A stretch of DNA of 64,000 bases from Halocynthiibacter sp. SDUM655004 (GTDB taxonomy: Bacteria > Pseudomonadota > Alphaproteobacteria > Rhodobacterales > Rhodobacteraceae): positions 1,512,914-1,576,913 of the forward strand of contig NZ_JAPDUG010000001.1 of NCBI RefSeq assembly GCF_026015885.1, read 5' to 3'. The translations under genes and the position numbers were made by a program. Below the pieces are notes generated by a model, which was not told the origin of the DNA, made no database searches, and was given only the letters and a program-made list of their open reading frames with translations. This document shows, piece after piece, positions 54,787 through 63,929 of this stretch (positions are counted from its first letter, which is position 1; each line of letters begins with the position of its first letter).

Positions 54787-56166
54787 CTAGTTTCGCGCAA
54801 AGGAAAATTCACCGAGGTCGATCCCAGATGCGATCAACTGATCGGCGCAACGTGGGCGAATGCCTGTCGGGACAAACTCACCCAACAACGAACCATCTTC
54901 GGCTTTACCGTTACGGTGATAAACAAAGATGTCCTGCATGGAGATCACCTCGCCTTCCAGCCCCGTGACTTCGGATATGCTGACCACGCGGCGGCGACCA
55001 TCAGACATCCGCGAAAGCTGCACTACAAAATGAAGCCCCGATGCGATCTGAGATCGGATCGCCTTGAGCGGCAAGTCAATACCGATCATGCTGACCATTT
55101 GCTCAATTCGGCCAAGCGCATCTCTCGCAGAGTTTGCGTGCACCGTTGTCATGGAGCCGTCATGGCCCGTGTTCATCGCCTGAAGCATGTCGAAGGTTTC
55201 GGCGCCACGGACCTCGCCAACGATAATCCGGTCTGGGCGCATACGAAGTGCGTTGCGAACAAGATCGCGCTGTAGCACAGCCCCTCCGCCCGAAGGTCCC
55301 GCAGGGCGCGTTTCGAGACGGACAACATGGTCTTGCTGAAGTTGAAGTTCGGCGGCGTCTTCGATTGTTACGATCCGTTCGCGCGGATCGATTTGGGCAG
55401 ACATCGCATTGAGCATGGTTGTTTTACCCGACCCGGTTCCGCCCGAAATCAGAATGTTCATGCGCCCTGCAACAAGTGCGTGCAAAAGTTTCGCAGCAGA
55501 GTCAGACAGGCTCTCTGTTTCAATGAGGCGCTGCATCGTCAAAGGCACACGGCTGAATTTACGGATCGAGATCGAAGGGCCGTCAATCGCACAGGGCCGA
55601 ATAATCGCGTTTACGCGGCTTCCGTCCTCTAGGCGGGCATCGACCCAAGGATTTGACTCATCAACCCGCCGTCCGATGCGCGACACGATCTTGTCGATAA
55701 TCCGCAACAAGTGCTTCTCGTCGCGAAAGCGCGTTTTGGTGGCTTCAAGAACCCCATTGCGTTCGACGAATACTGTTTTGTGACCATTCACCAGAATATC
55801 ATTCACGGTGGGGTCTTTCAGCAGCGGCTCAAGTGGACCAAGGCCAAGCACCTCGTCCATGAGTTCTGCTACGATGCGCTTGAACTCATCCGAGCGTACG
55901 GGCGTATTGTCTTTTTCCAGCGTCTCATTGACCAGAACTGAAACTTCATGGCGCAGGTCTTCGGGCTCGATCTTGTCAATAATCGACAGGTTCAGCCGAT
56001 CAAGCAGCGCATCATGAAGGCGGCGTTTCAACTCGAGCGATTTGAGCAATTCAGCATCGTCTGCCTGCGTGTCAAACGCCTCGGGCTCGGAAACCAGATC
56101 GCTTGCCTTCAAAGGAATGACATTGTCATCCTCGGTCGACCCACGTTTTGCAAAACTCTTAAACAT
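54787..56166 (-). CDS. cpaF: Tad pilus secretion ATPase CpaF (TadA)
   Basis: The 459-residue hexameric ATPase powers Flp pilus assembly (and retraction in studied Tad systems). Motifs: [17 protein letters not shown], Walker A in [16 protein letters not shown], the Asp box [14 protein letters not shown], Walker B in [37 protein letters not shown]. The first 60 residues form the acidic N-domain. It overlaps cpaE by eight bases. Confidence 0.96.
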   Translation of the reverse strand: MFKSFAKRGSTEDDNVIPLKASDLVSEPEAFDTQADDAELLKSLELKRRLHDALLDRLNLSIIDKIEPEDLRHEVSVLVNETLEKDNTPVRSDEFKRIVAELMDEVLGLGPLEPLLKDPTVNDILVNGHKTVFVERNGVLEATKTRFRDEKHLLRIIDKIVSRIGRRVDESNPWVDARLEDGSRVNAIIRPCAIDGPSISIRKFSRVPLTMQRLIETESLSDSAAKLLHALVAGRMNILISGGTGSGKTTMLNAMSAQIDPRERIVTIEDAAELQLQQDHVVRLETRPAGPSGGGAVLQRDLVRNALRMRPDRIIVGEVRGAETFDMLQAMNTGHDGSMTTVHANSARDALGRIEQMVSMIGIDLPLKAIRSQIASGLHFVVQLSRMSDGRRRVVSISEVTGLEGEVISMQDIFVYHRNGKAEDGSLLGEFVPTGIRPRCADQLIASGIDLGEFSFARN

Positions 56167-57415
56167 GCGGTGTTTCCTTTTTCACAACTGGGGTCGAGGA
56201 GGAGAGCGCTTCGAGGGTCGTTTGCCCAAGCTTATGTATACTGCGCGCCAACGGGGATCGCCCTGCAGCTCTTGCGAGAGGTTGCCCGCGGTCAGTGGCC
56301 TCACGCGCCGCAACAGGATCATAGGGCAACCAGCCCTGAAGTGGCCGCTCTAGAATTTTGGAGGCTGCAGTGTGGTGTTTGCGCAAAACAACAGGCTTTT
56401 TCTCATGAGAAACAATAATATCGATTTGGAGATCACGGTGATCCTCGGTGAAAAAGTTGATCAACCGATAGGCGCTGTTGATCGCGGGAACAGAACTGTC
56501 TGTAACCAGCATCAAGCGATCCGTCATCTCGAGAACACCGCTGACCCAATCCACGAGGGCATGGGGCAGATCAACAACCACATAATCGAACTCGGCCTGC
56601 AGCAGCTCCAGAACTGCGCGAACTTGCTCTACGGTCAAGCCATCAAGCGGCATGAAACGCGCCGGTGCCGTCAAAACCGAAAGGCCCGAAGTAAGCGTTG
56701 TTAAAGCTTGCTGAAGAAAAAGTGCGTCAGGCTCCGTGTTTTCTGCACCCATCTGATGCAGCGCGTCGCTAGCTTCAATATCAAGGAAACTCGCCACACT
56801 GCCGAATTGGATGTCCAGATCAACCAGAGCCACACGTTTGGTTGTTTTCTTCTTGAATACGCCCGTTTCCTGCATGAGCTCATTTGCAAGGTTTACGGCT
56901 ACTGTCGTTGCGCCAATGCCGCCACGGGTCTGCGCCACGGTAATAATTTTTCCCAATGGGCGATGGTAAGGCGCACCTGAACGGTCGCGTTCCTTGACGG
57001 TTAAAGCTTCAACCACCTCACGAAGATCATCCGCGGAAATTGAATCAGGTAGCACTTTGGTTGCACCTGCACCTTCCAGTTGGCGGACATCATTCAGCGT
57101 AATGAGATCGTCGGAAATCGCCAAAAGAACTGCACCGTCTTCAAGCCTTTCCCGCAGGGCCTTTACAGCAACGATCGAACGCCGAACATCAGCGCCAACT
57201 TCGATCACTACAAAATCGCGGTTGTCTTCGAGTGTGAGCGCGAGGCCATTCACGCCTCCAAGATCACGAAACTTCTCTGACAGCGGCGTATGCGGCAGCG
57301 TAGACAGCGTTTCAAACACCGATGACGCTTTTCCTTCTGATGGAGGAACGAGAGTGAGCGGTTTTTCTTTTGCTTTCATTTTCATTTCCTCTTTCGAATT
57401 ACCCTGTGTTGCCAT
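56159..57415 (-). CDS. cpaE: Tad pilus assembly protein CpaE (TadZ, MinD/ParA-like)
   Basis: The 418-residue protein has an N-terminal receiver-like domain lacking a clear phospho-acceptor pattern and a ParA/MinD-type ATPase domain with a deviant Walker A, ARTRGGIGATTVAVNLANEL (read as RGGIGATTV), in which the second lysine is Ala, as usual for CpaE. It is followed by VALVDLDIQFGSV and YVVVDLPHALVDWV. CpaE/TadZ localises the Tad machine. It overlaps the TadE-type gene by 17 bases. Confidence 0.9.
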   Translation of the reverse strand: MATQGNSKEEMKMKAKEKPLTLVPPSEGKASSVFETLSTLPHTPLSEKFRDLGGVNGLALTLEDNRDFVVIEVGADVRRSIVAVKALRERLEDGAVLLAISDDLITLNDVRQLEGAGATKVLPDSISADDLREVVEALTVKERDRSGAPYHRPLGKIITVAQTRGGIGATTVAVNLANELMQETGVFKKKTTKRVALVDLDIQFGSVASFLDIEASDALHQMGAENTEPDALFLQQALTTLTSGLSVLTAPARFMPLDGLTVEQVRAVLELLQAEFDYVVVDLPHALVDWVSGVLEMTDRLMLVTDSSVPAINSAYRLINFFTEDHRDLQIDIIVSHEKKPVVLRKHHTAASKILERPLQGWLPYDPVAAREATDRGQPLARAAGRSPLARSIHKLGQTTLEALSSSTPVVKKETPHV

Positions 57416-58049
57416 GAGACAAATCCTCGGCTGGCATTGAAACGCTCATGGTTGGAAAGCTTACGGTTGCCCCAAGCCCTGCTGGAGCGGTTGCCCCCGT
57501 CAGCCCGACAAGAGCGCCAAGCGGTGAGACAAACTGAAAATTCAGGTTTTGCAGTTCCACGGTGACAACCGGTACATACGGCCCACCGAGGAAGCCCAAA
57601 TTTTCGTCATAAGAATACACGAACCGAAGGTTGGAGATTGTCGCATCATTCGGCAGAGCCCCTTGAAGCAAACCCCAGATTTCATTGGCCGTTGCGTTCC
57701 CTGCGGATCCGGCACACGCAATAACTCCTGGATTAGCGCAGGTATTTGCGCCCGCTGAACAATTGGTGCCAAATTGCGGTGGCACCTGATTTTGCTGAAG
57801 CGGGCCGCGCGCGTTCACTTGTGGCACACTCGGACACGCCGCAGGACGAACAGTCGCTACGCGCGCGGCGACATGCATTGCCTTTTCTGCGGTAACGTAA
57901 TGAAACGCCATTCGGCCGAAATCGATCATGCCGAAGAACAGCAATAGGAACAGCGGGATCACGATCGCCAGCTCCACCATCGTGACGCCCCGATCATCCC
58001 GCCAGATCGCGAACCAATCTGTGGGTTTATGTTGGCCCAAGCGCTTCAT
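57399..58049 (-). CDS. TadE-like pseudopilin (first)
   Basis: The 216-residue protein has a short N-terminus with DDRGVTMVELAIVIPLFLLLFFGMIDFGRMAFHYVTAEKAMHVAARVATVRP: a Gly-Val prepilin-peptidase cleavage site (G|VTMVE) and the TadE hydrophobic helix, then a cysteine-rich periplasmic part. The start was placed at ATG 58049, which overlaps the stop of the next gene (ATGA); a longer frame has no signal. Minor pseudopilins of this kind are cleaved by CpaA. Confidence 0.88.
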   Translation of the reverse strand: MKRLGQHKPTDWFAIWRDDRGVTMVELAIVIPLFLLLFFGMIDFGRMAFHYVTAEKAMHVAARVATVRPAACPSVPQVNARGPLQQNQVPPQFGTNCSAGANTCANPGVIACAGSAGNATANEIWGLLQGALPNDATISNLRFVYSYDENLGFLGGPYVPVVTVELQNLNFQFVSPLGALVGLTGATAPAGLGATVSFPTMSVSMPAEDLSHGNTG

Positions 58050-58546
58050 GTTCCAAACACCCGACTTTGATCCGAAATCGTTGTATTGATGGTCACAAGA
58101 TTGGTTCCACCCGCGAAGGAAAAGACGCTGGCAAAGGGAAAGGTCACGGTTAAGTTGGCGGTAACCTCTGTTACTGGTGCTGGCGAGTTGCGATAAGTTC
58201 CGGACACGCAAGACAGACTTGGCGTGACGGAGGTGACGGTTATTCCGCTTGGGAAAAGATTTGATCCGTCTTTGCTTTGGCGAATAATCGCCTCCAGATC
58301 AGAGGTATAGGTCCCCACATTCCCGCCTGACAAACAGATATCACGCGGAGTCACCCGTGCCAGATACCGTGCGGCATCACGAACACCCGAGGCCACGGCC
58401 TGATAGGACCACATGAGCCGGCCGCCCTCTATGATCACAGCAAAAAACAGGAGCATCATCGGCAGCATGATCGCAAACTCGACAAGCGCTGCGCCACGTT
58501 CTTCGCGCCAGAACCGACGCAGGATATGCGATACAAAGCGGTTCAT
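58046..58546 (-). CDS. tadE: TadE-like pseudopilin (second)
   Basis: The 166-residue protein has EERGAALVEFAIMLPMMLLFFAVIIEGGRLMWSYQAVASGVRDAARYLARV, a TadE signature with the cleavage site after Gly (G|AALVE). Two cysteines in the soluble part (ICLSG and SLSCVSG) may form a disulfide. It overlaps both neighbours by four bases (ATGA), so three pseudopilin genes are translationally coupled. Confidence 0.9.
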   Translation of the reverse strand: MNRFVSHILRRFWREERGAALVEFAIMLPMMLLFFAVIIEGGRLMWSYQAVASGVRDAARYLARVTPRDICLSGGNVGTYTSDLEAIIRQSKDGSNLFPSGITVTSVTPSLSCVSGTYRNSPAPVTEVTANLTVTFPFASVFSFAGGTNLVTINTTISDQSRVFGT

Positions 58547-59988
58547 CGGTAAAGCTGAACGACGTCACGGAAAATGCCGCCGCTCCCTCCTGTTCCCGCA
58601 CCACCAGGCCCGACACTTCCGATGACTTCGACCCAAAGGTCCAAAGTAGGCGGCGATAGGCCATCGTCGCCGACAGGCTCAGTGAGGAACACTTCGTAAA
58701 AATCTTCAACCGGAACGCCAGTTTCGGCGCCGTTGATTGGATTGGCAGTGCAATCTATCCCCGCAGCGATTACCACGCGGCGTTTGGGATCGTTGGATTG
58801 GTGGTTGGAACACTGCGGACGGCCAGTCTCTGAAAGACCGCTCAGAATATCCGCCGTCGACGCTGGGTTCGGGCCGATTTCTGCGAGATAATACTCATAG
58901 CGGGTCGTCGCGGAAGGATGCGGATCAACACCGCCGTAGTTGGTATTTACATAATCGACCCGACCAGCAGCCCAGTCTCCATCGCCAAACCGTCCGCATG
59001 TGCCATTGACCAAACAGGTGTCGCGCGGCAATCCAAGCGTGTCAGGAGAGATTTCTTCGCTATTCCCAATACATTGCCCACTTTTGGGGACTATTCCTTT
59101 GATTACATTGGGTGCAGGCGCATAGTCGGGGTCGTTCTTCTTCCCGTTCATGACGGCTTTGTAGATATCAAAACGCACGTTAAAGACAGAGTCACGAAGG
59201 CCTACTTTTTGACCGGGTTCAGTATCAACGCCGCGCTGTGAAAAACACTGGGTGATACTACCGATTGCGCCCAAAAGACAGGCATCGAGCTGCGCGCCAT
59301 TCTTGCCTTCACAAGGCCCCTCGGTATCGACCAGAAACCGAGACGGGTCGAGAAAACCGAAATCTCCCGGCCCCCATGCCGCGCCATTTCCGCCAGAGCG
59401 CAGCAGGATCATCATGCCTTCGCTTACCGGTGTCGGAGGCAGACAAAACATCAGCGGTGTCACATCACATGCGTATTGGGTAAAGCCCGCAACGGCGCTT
59501 GCGCGCGCCGTGGTGTCAGGTGCGGTATTGCCCGTTAAGCCAAAAAACGCGGCGCCAAATGTCATCTCGACATTCGATGGCTGTACAACAACGCGTGCAT
59601 ATCGCGCGTCACCAGGATCGGTTGTTGTGGCTGTTATCGCGGTTGTGTCACTTGCCGGCAGGTCACTTAGGAAGGTGAGTGTATAATCATCCGATCCTGA
59701 TAGTAGCGCCCCGCCTGCCCCAAAGGTTTTGCTGTCGGAAATCAAGTTCGCCGCAGCTAAGGTTGCGCGATCAATTGCGTCGGCTTTGCCATCAAGCTCT
59801 CCAGCAGCAGCAAGCGCAACGCTATCAGCATAGGATTGCAACTCTGTTTGGGTAATTGAGACGCGCCCCAAATCAAACGATAGAGCTACGATGCCAAAGA
59901 AGATCACAAAGCTCACCCCCCAGAGCACCAGAGCGGCACCGCTCTCGTCTCTGACGAAGGTTTGATATGTTTTCCACTTGTGCAACAT
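58543..59988 (-). CDS. TadG-like Tad pilus protein
   Basis: The 481-residue protein begins with the TadG-type segment RDESGAALVLWGVSFVIFFGIVALSFDLGRVSITQTELQSYADSVALAAAGELDG, giving one N-terminal membrane helix and a large periplasmic part. It contains about ten cysteines (FTQYACDVTPLMFCLPP, GPCEGKNGAQLDACLLG, DTCLVNGTCGRFGDGD), more than average, so disulfides are likely. It lies downstream of cpaB (21-base gap) and is coupled to tadE. The VWA domain seen in longer TadG proteins was not recognised. Confidence 0.85.
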   Translation of the reverse strand: MLHKWKTYQTFVRDESGAALVLWGVSFVIFFGIVALSFDLGRVSITQTELQSYADSVALAAAGELDGKADAIDRATLAAANLISDSKTFGAGGALLSGSDDYTLTFLSDLPASDTTAITATTTDPGDARYARVVVQPSNVEMTFGAAFFGLTGNTAPDTTARASAVAGFTQYACDVTPLMFCLPPTPVSEGMMILLRSGGNGAAWGPGDFGFLDPSRFLVDTEGPCEGKNGAQLDACLLGAIGSITQCFSQRGVDTEPGQKVGLRDSVFNVRFDIYKAVMNGKKNDPDYAPAPNVIKGIVPKSGQCIGNSEEISPDTLGLPRDTCLVNGTCGRFGDGDWAAGRVDYVNTNYGGVDPHPSATTRYEYYLAEIGPNPASTADILSGLSETGRPQCSNHQSNDPKRRVVIAAGIDCTANPINGAETGVPVEDFYEVFLTEPVGDDGLSPPTLDLWVEVIGSVGPGGAGTGGSGGIFRDVVQLYR

Positions 59989-60009
59989 GGCTCGATCCCG
60001 ACCTCAATC

Positions 60010-60813
60010 TCAGTTCACTTCGTGAAGAGTCAGGACATTTGCGCGACGAACGGCAATTGTTCGCGAAGGCGCATCTTCCGGCAGTGGTGATACATCCTGC
60101 AAAAGGTCGCTCAAACGGATTGAGTCAAGCGGCTTGTCCTCAGTGTAATCGAGCGTCCGAAGGGTCAGGCTCAGTGTTCCGGCTTGCTGCGCTAAGGCGA
60201 GGCGCTGCCCCTGATCCGGCGTAACTTCAACCGTTACAGTACGGGCAACCTCGGGTGCATCCGTCTGCTCGTCGGCATCCTGATCCACACCAATAACGCG
60301 AATATTTTGGAGGATCGTTACGGCGCGCAGAGTTTCATCACGCCCCTGCGTCAGCAAGACATCCACGAAATCACCAGGTGTTACAAAGCCACCAACGGCA
60401 GTTTCAGCGGATACTTTGATTGCCATAGCGCGCTGGTTTGTCCCGATAGACTGGACGATCGTAACCTTCTCGCCATAGTCGGAAACCTTGTTCACTTGAA
60501 TGAGCTCATCCTTGGAAATCGCACGACGCGCACGGCGTGAGGGCTGCCCTTCTTCGGGAAGCAGCAGATCATAGCTTGTGAAAACGCCAAGAGGCACGGC
60601 GTCCCGCGGCCAGTCAATTGTTCTGAGCATTCGGGCTTCGATGGCTTGCCCAAAAGCAATGTCGTTTGCAGCAACAATGACAGAGACCATAGCGGACTCA
60701 TCATTTTGTACAGCAACGGCACTTCGCTTTTCGATCATATCTCGGGCGACGAAGGCCGATCCACCCGCGACTCCAAGTCCAATGAGGGCTGTTAATAAAG
60801 AACTAAGACGCAT
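60010..60813 (-). CDS. cpaB: Tad pilus assembly protein CpaB (RcpC)
   Basis: The 267-residue protein has an N-terminal membrane segment (MRLSSLLTALIGLGVAGGSAFVA), a SAF domain (VSVIVAANDIAFGQAIEARMLRTIDWPRDAVPLGVF) and the RcpC/CpaB C-region (TPDQGQRLALAQQAGTLSLTLRTL). CpaB links the outer-membrane secretin to the inner-membrane complex. The ATG at 60813 follows AAAGGAA by six bases. No secretin gene follows it, unlike most tad loci. Confidence 0.9.
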   Translation of the reverse strand: MRLSSLLTALIGLGVAGGSAFVARDMIEKRSAVAVQNDESAMVSVIVAANDIAFGQAIEARMLRTIDWPRDAVPLGVFTSYDLLLPEEGQPSRRARRAISKDELIQVNKVSDYGEKVTIVQSIGTNQRAMAIKVSAETAVGGFVTPGDFVDVLLTQGRDETLRAVTILQNIRVIGVDQDADEQTDAPEVARTVTVEVTPDQGQRLALAQQAGTLSLTLRTLDYTEDKPLDSIRLSDLLQDVSPLPEDAPSRTIAVRRANVLTLHEVN

Positions 60814-60985
60814 GGTATTTCCTTTCTGGGAGCGAAATCCAAAATAGATTTCTTTCAAGCAGTTACGCGGCCATATCAAGGAGATGAAATGAACTGCGGC
60901 TGCTTTTCACTAGTCGGTATTCTTGGGGAAGTGATGGTTAGACTAGCAGAGGGACCATCAGGGCTCTTATCGGTCTAGAGGGATG

Positions 60986-61024
60986 GATGGTGTTGCCCAC
61001 TCTGTTTGGCGGAACAACACCATC
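60986..61024 (-). other. Perfect 10-bp RNA hairpin between flp and cpaB
   Basis: GATGGTGTTG (60986-60995) and CAACACCATC (61015-61024) form a perfect 10-bp stem with a 19-base loop, 22 bases after the flp stop. There is no U tract, so it is not a classical terminator. Such intercistronic stems often stabilise the upstream pilin mRNA or limit transcription into the next gene. Confidence 0.7.
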
Positions 61025-61046
61025 ACCAAGACCAATGGTAGAGGCC

Positions 61047-61217
61047 TTAGTTTGGCATCTGTGTGCCAGCGGCGCCCATGGCTGTTCCGATTTCGCCGCC
61101 AAGCGTGGTAAGAGCACCAACGCCAAGTGTGACGGCAAGTGCGATCGCAATGCCGTATTCAACGAGCGTAACGCCCTCATCATCATGACGAAGGCGGATG
61201 AAGGTCTTAAGAATCAT
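61047..61217 (-). CDS. flp: Flp-type major pilin (56 residues)
   Basis: This short gene encodes MILKTFIRLRHDDEG|VTLVEYGIAIALAV... The Flp signature is complete: a short basic leader, cleavage after Gly15, Glu at +5 and Tyr at +6 of the mature pilin, then a hydrophobic helix (YGIAIALAVTLGVGALTTLG). The mature pilin has 41 residues. It is the structural subunit of the Tad pilus built by the downstream genes. A strong AAGGAG lies 16 bases before the ATG, with a small hairpin between them. It is the first gene of the cluster. Confidence 0.93.
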   Translation of the reverse strand: MILKTFIRLRHDDEGVTLVEYGIAIALAVTLGVGALTTLGGEIGTAMGAAGTQMPN

Positions 61218-61552
61218 ATCTCGTATTTCGAGACTCCTTACTGGTTATGAACGGCCAATCAGGCCAATAAAACAGCAGAACGAACCAACATGGCCCGTCA
61301 CTGGCAGAAGTCTAGTTTACGAGCGTCTGTCCCCTTGCCGCATCATCGCAAACGGTCAGAATTACATGCATAGGTTGTATGATTGACATGTTTTTGATGA
61401 GTGGGCGCAGGAACTCAAGAAGCAAAATCGAACGCCAAAACAATGCATTCCCTGTGAAATAGTCTTCACATATCCACGCAATAACTTTTGAAAACAGCAT
61501 TACGAGAAACGGCGCCATTAACGCTGAAGTACTAAAACAATCAGGGAAGTTA
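61218..61552. other. Promoter region of flp, non-coding
   Basis: The 335 bases between flp and the small + strand gene should hold the flp promoter. A hairpin lies at its left edge between the AAGGAG (61234-61239) and the flp ATG. I found no convincing gene; the minus-strand frame at 61312-61563 has no ribosome site or recognisable protein features. Confidence 0.5.
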
Positions 61553-61720
61553 ATGCCTGACACTGACCTTACTGCCGAGTGCGAAAGTCTCGAAACAGAA
61601 TTTCAGCGTACCGTTCTGTGGCGATGCACGGAATTTCTACACCTGAAACTTGACAGTTCGCAGGTTCGTCTGGAACAATTGTGGTTGACCATTGTTCGGG
61701 CCGCCGATGTCGGCACATGA
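61553..61720 (+). CDS. Small protein of 55 residues, unknown
   Basis: A short frame starts with ATG at 61553 after a good ribosome site (AGGGAAG, five bases before) and ends at 61720. The product begins MPDTDLTAECESLETEFQRTV and continues with an amphipathic helix (CTEFLHLKLDSSQVRLEQLW). It is acidic and soluble. I do not recognise it. It lies 57 bases upstream of the amidohydrolase on the same strand and could share its transcript. Confidence 0.45.
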   Translation: MPDTDLTAECESLETEFQRTVLWRCTEFLHLKLDSSQVRLEQLWLTIVRAADVGT

Positions 61721-61777
61721 CCCAAAAATTGTCATTCATATTTAGACTTTTTCAATTTTGGGAATCGAGAATTCAAC

Positions 61778-63340
61778 ATGAATAGCGCTTTGAGAAACTC
61801 CGTTTTTGGCACCGTATTGTTCGTCACACTTGCGACAGCGGCCAACGGGCAAACCTTCGACCTTGTCATCAACAATGGCCGAGTCATCGATCCCGAGACG
61901 GGATTTGATGCCATAGCTCACGTTGGAATCGTGGATGGCGAGATCGTGGAGATTGCACAATCGCAACTCGAAGGAGAACAGGTTATCGATGCATCTGGGC
62001 TGATCGTAGCCCCCGGTTTCATCGATCTGCATTCCCATTCTGTTGTGGACCTTCCGGCCAACCGTTTGCAGGCGTTTGACGGCGTAACGACGGCATTGGA
62101 ATTGGAATCCGGCGTGCTTCCGATTGCGGATTGGTATGCCAGCGTCGAAGCAGAAGGCAGAGCGACGAACTTCGGCGCCACTGCGTCGTGGTCCTTCGCG
62201 AGGATTGCAACGATGGTTCCCGAAATGCCACCAGTGGAACCTACCGCTGCTTGGTATCAGGGCGCATTCAATTATCCGCGTTGGACAACGAACGTGACGA
62301 CCGAAGAAGAACTCGACAAGATCATCGATCTTATCCAGCAAGGTCTGGACGATGGTGCGCTTGGGATTGGTGTTAATTCTGGCTACGTCCCGGGTGTAGG
62401 TGGCAAGGAATTGCTCCGCATTTGGGAATTGGCCGCAGAGAACGGCGTTCCGGTCAGCACGCATATGCGCAATTGGTCTGAGGCGGATCCTCTCAGTTCG
62501 CTTGAGGGGTTGGCGATGGTTCTTGGGCTGTCCGCGACGTCGGGAGCACGAACCAATATTTGCCACCTTCATTCCACCAACCTGCACGACACATTGAAGG
62601 CCGCCGACATGGTCGACAAGGCGCGCAGCATCGGCATTGACGTACACACAGAGGTCTATCCCTACGGTATTGCCTCGATGCCCATTGCCTCGGCTGTTCT
62701 GTTGCAAGCTGGCGAAGCTTTCCGCGCACGCATGGGAATTGATTTCGACTCTGTCCGCCTGATCGCAAAGGGGCGCTGGATCGAGGACGAAGCGGACATG
62801 CGGGCCGAGCAAGACGCGGATCCGGGTCAATTCATCATCATGCGTTACCTAGACGAGGAAGATGCGACCGACGCAGATATTCTTCGCAAAGTCACCGCAC
62901 TTCCTTGGATCGCCATTGCCTCGGACTCCATTCCCTACACGCAGCCAGACGGCACACCGATAACCGGAGAGGAATGGCCCATGCCCGACAACGCATTTTC
63001 TAATCCGCGCAGCGCCGGAACCTACGGCAAGTTCCTTCGTGAATGGGTTCGGGAAGACGAGCTACTGGACTGGCCCGAAGCGATTGCCAAAGTGTCCTTG
63101 ATCCCAGCACAACTGTTTGATGGCCAGGTACCTGCTATGGAACGCAAAGGACGTCTTCAAGAAGGTATGGACGCCGATATCACAGTCTTTGATCCGGAAA
63201 CGATAGGCGACCGCGCAACTATCGATCGCCCTTTCGAAACGACTGAAGGCATAGAATATTTGATCGTAAACGGCACCGCGGTCATCAGCGGCGGAGAGAT
63301 GGACACCGACGTTCTTCCCGGCAAACCAATCCGGAAATAG
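61778..63340 (+). CDS. Exported amidohydrolase, D-aminoacylase-like
   Basis: The 520-residue protein has a signal peptide (MNSALRNSVFGTVLFVTLATAANG) and an amidohydrolase fold: IDASGLIVAPGFIDLHSHSVVD with the metal-binding HSH (about 88-90), THMRNW near 227, CHLHSTN near 263, and the aspartate in IAIASDSIPYT near 389. The last part, GRLQEGMDADITVFDPETIGDRATIDRPFETTEGIEYLIVNG, is the typical C-terminal metal-site cap of N-acyl-D-amino-acid deacylases. The substrate is unknown; a periplasmic D-amino-acid or peptide hydrolase is likely. Confidence 0.88.
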   Translation: MNSALRNSVFGTVLFVTLATAANGQTFDLVINNGRVIDPETGFDAIAHVGIVDGEIVEIAQSQLEGEQVIDASGLIVAPGFIDLHSHSVVDLPANRLQAFDGVTTALELESGVLPIADWYASVEAEGRATNFGATASWSFARIATMVPEMPPVEPTAAWYQGAFNYPRWTTNVTTEEELDKIIDLIQQGLDDGALGIGVNSGYVPGVGGKELLRIWELAAENGVPVSTHMRNWSEADPLSSLEGLAMVLGLSATSGARTNICHLHSTNLHDTLKAADMVDKARSIGIDVHTEVYPYGIASMPIASAVLLQAGEAFRARMGIDFDSVRLIAKGRWIEDEADMRAEQDADPGQFIIMRYLDEEDATDADILRKVTALPWIAIASDSIPYTQPDGTPITGEEWPMPDNAFSNPRSAGTYGKFLREWVREDELLDWPEAIAKVSLIPAQLFDGQVPAMERKGRLQEGMDADITVFDPETIGDRATIDRPFETTEGIEYLIVNGTAVISGGEMDTDVLPGKPIRK

Positions 63341-63875
63341 GCTGTTGAGGGCCAAGGTAATCTGACATTTCGGCGAACGCGATCTTGCTGATCATATCGC
63401 CTACGTTACAACGCGATGGAATTTGACTTCGGGCTTTCTCAGCCCAAAGAACGTCGGATTTGCGCGGCGCCTGAATTCGATACGCGAATGTAAAATCGCA
63501 TTTCTCGGGGAGGCAGCAGTGTCGCAACGCCTGCCCGCATTTACTATGCGTTTTAGTTTGAGGCGCTAGTTGAGAATTCAAAGACTGTTCCATTTTCTGG
63601 CCGGCCATCGCGCTAACAATCGATAAGAAATCTGAAGCTCTCTTACTGGCCCGAAACTGCAATTCCGGTCACGCTCCGATAGGCTGCTGAGAATTGATTC
63701 AATGTCCAAGCAATTTTGGTCATATCGCCAGCCTCATGCTCCGATGAGATGCCTGCACCAATACTCTCAGCGATCTACACCCTCGCCGAATAAACATTAG
63801 AAACAGGCTTACTACGCTCAAAATTCACATTGGCGTTTTGAAGCAAACGAACACATTTAACAAACAAGGTGAAGA
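63341..63875. other. Gene-poor region between the amidohydrolase and the tRNA fragment
   Basis: About 535 bases contain no gene that I can support. A minus-strand frame of 125 codons (63662 leftward) runs into the amidohydrolase gene, lacks a ribosome site and shows no recognisable motif. The composition and frequent stops look like decayed or non-coding DNA next to an integration site. Confidence 0.5.
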
Positions 63876-63929
63876 TGGCGCACCCGAGAGGATTCGAACC
63901 TCTGGCCTCTGCCTTCGGAGGGCAGTGCT
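63876..63929 (-). tRNA. 3' half of a tRNA-Arg(CCG) gene, attachment-site fragment
   Basis: Read on the minus strand, this gives AGCA, an anticodon arm (CTGCC, loop CTCCGAA with anticodon CCG, GGCAG), variable loop AGGCC, T-arm AGAGG-TTCGAAT-CCTCT, acceptor strand CGGGTGC, discriminator G and encoded CCA (63878-63876). The 5' half is missing: no GCACCCG acceptor strand or D-arm occurs in the 70 bases upstream. This is the pattern left when a tyrosine-recombinase element integrates into a tRNA gene and duplicates its 3' end. Confidence 0.85.

Noticed and set aside
61742..62830. Open frame of 362 codons on the minus strand opposite the amidohydrolase
   Set aside because: It mirrors a gene with clear amidohydrolase motifs, is rich in Arg/Cys/His typical of antisense reading of GC-rich genes, and has no ribosome site or known domain.
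63285..63662. 125-codon minus-strand frame near the tRNA fragment
   Set aside because: It runs into the amidohydrolase 3' end, has no ribosome site and no recognisable motif.
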